Shown here one piece after another: positions 5,527-6,191 of a stretch of DNA of 6,191 bases. The translations under genes were made by a program, and so were the position numbers. The stretch spans positions 1 to 6,191 of the forward strand of contig JAFVWG010000054.1 in assembly GCA_017501805.1 (NCBI GenBank), written 5' to 3'. Below the pieces are notes generated by a model. The model was not told the origin of the DNA. It made no database searches and was given only the letters and a program-made list of their open reading frames with translations. The stretch's first letter is position 1; each line of letters begins with the position of its first letter. This DNA is from Oscillospiraceae bacterium (GTDB taxonomy: Bacteria > Bacillota > Clostridia > Oscillospirales > Oscillospiraceae).

Positions 5527-6191
5527 ATGAACAAATCCAAAAACACCCGGCGCGCATTGCACACCAGCCTGCTGTCCCTGCTGCTGTGCGTGAGCATGCT
5601 GCTGGGCACGACCTTCGCCTGGTTCACGGACAGCGTGGCCAGCACCGGCAACATCATCAAGTCCGGCACTCTGGACGTTGAGATGAGCTGGTCCGACACC
5701 AAGGACGGCACCTACAAGGATGCTTCCGCGGGTCCCATCTTCGACTACAAACTCTGGGAGCCCGGTTTCACCCAGACGAAGTACATCAAGGTGGAGAACA
5801 AGGGCGATCTGGCATTCCAGTATCAGATGCGCGTGATCCCCAACAACATGCTCGCTGACGGCACGAAGCTTGCCGAAGTCATCGACGTGTACTGCGCGAT
5901 CGTGGACGACGGCTCCGCGACCGACTTCGCCTTCACGGCTCCCAGCCGCGATACCGCGACCAATGCTATGAACTACGGTTCTCTGGTCAAGCTCGGCACC
6001 CTCAAGGACCTGATGCTGAAGGCCAACGGCGTTGACGACGGCGTTCTGCTGCCCGAAGACGGCAAGGGCTCGACCAACATCGATCTGAGCGCTGTTGCCG
6101 GCGAAAAGTACGTGGGCAACGTTACCGTCTGCCTGGCTCTGCACATGCAGGAAGAGGCCGGCAACGAGTACCAGAACCTGAGCATCGGCGA
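5527..6191 (+). CDS. N-terminal part of a SipW-type secreted protein (3' end outside window)
   Basis: The frame runs without a stop from ATG 5527 to the right edge: 221 residues plus two bases. AAGGAGG at 5511-5517 lies 9 bases before the ATG. MNKSKNTRR and a hydrophobic core (about 10-27) lead to GTTFAWFTDSVASTGN (27-42) and IIKSGTLDVEM (43-53), close to TasA-type GTxA.F.D...SGTLDL; cleavage after Ala31 is expected. FDYKLWEPGFTQTKYIKV (72-89) and ENKGDLAFQYQMRV (90-103) form the core strand pair. NVTVCLALHMQEEAGNEYQN (198-217) is the closing strand region and matches the GNEANYQ region of the 3583-4251 protein. From my knowledge, proteins starting this way in gut Clostridia are often several hundred residues long and continue into a beta-helix or GLUG region like the protein at 1-1032, so a larger surface protein is likely. 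The 79-base AT-rich leader suggests separate transcription. Confidence 0.85.
   Translation, partial: MNKSKNTRRALHTSLLSLLLCVSMLLGTTFAWFTDSVASTGNIIKSGTLDVEMSWSDTKDGTYKDASAGPIFDYKLWEPGFTQTKYIKVENKGDLAFQYQMRVIPNNMLADGTKLAEVIDVYCAIVDDGSATDFAFTAPSRDTATNAMNYGSLVKLGTLKDLMLKANGVDDGVLLPEDGKGSTNIDLSAVAGEKYVGNVTVCLALHMQEEAGNEYQNLSIG

Overview
The window reads as a piece of a gut-type Clostridia genome (Oscillospiraceae/Ruminococcaceae-like). The reasons are GC-rich coding DNA with a strong C/G third-position preference, near-perfect AAGGAGG ribosome sites, Gram-positive secretion and sortase signals, and a protein family (SipW-type signal peptide proteins of the TasA/camelysin kind) that is common in such genomes. 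No marker gene fixes the taxon, so this placement is an inference. All genes are on the plus strand and no gap between genes exceeds about 210 bases.

Layout: (1) 1-1032, the C-terminal part of a secreted beta-helix/GLUG-repeat surface protein, open at the left edge. (2) 1033-1238, a gap with strong tandem hairpins. (3) 1239-2018, a TasA/camelysin-like protein of 259 residues. (4) 2019-2157, a gap made almost wholly of four consecutive hairpins. (5) 2158-2736, a smaller TasA-like protein of 192 residues. (6) 2733-3551, overlapping it by four bases, a protein with an ordinary signal peptide, a related beta-sandwich-like segment, a Pro/Asp/Lys stalk and a sortase-type wall anchor. (7) 3583-4251, another SipW-type protein of 222 residues. 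(8) 4290-5447, a SipW-type protein with a very long acidic, then Ala/Ser/Gly-rich disordered tail. (9) 5448-5526, an AT-rich leader with a perfect 16-base palindrome. (10) 5527 to the right edge, the N-terminal 221 residues of a further SipW-type protein, cut by the window end.

Five consecutive or near-consecutive proteins carry the same signal-peptide signature (T-x-A-[W/Y/R]-[F/Y], then an N and usually a G about 8-14 residues later). Five of the six complete or N-terminal proteins also share a core strand motif 'PG...V.N....(y)..r/k.v'. In Bacillus, proteins of this kind (TasA, CalY) are released by the dedicated signal peptidase SipW and polymerise into extracellular matrix fibres, with TapA as an accessory/anchor. 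The simplest reading is a surface-fibre or matrix locus: several different fibre-type subunits, one translationally coupled sortase-anchored partner (a possible functional counterpart of an anchor protein), one subunit with a long spacer tail, and large surface proteins at both ends. Neither the SipW-type peptidase nor a sortase is in the window, so the secretion and anchoring machinery must lie elsewhere. Functions are inferred from family resemblance read by eye; no searches were run.
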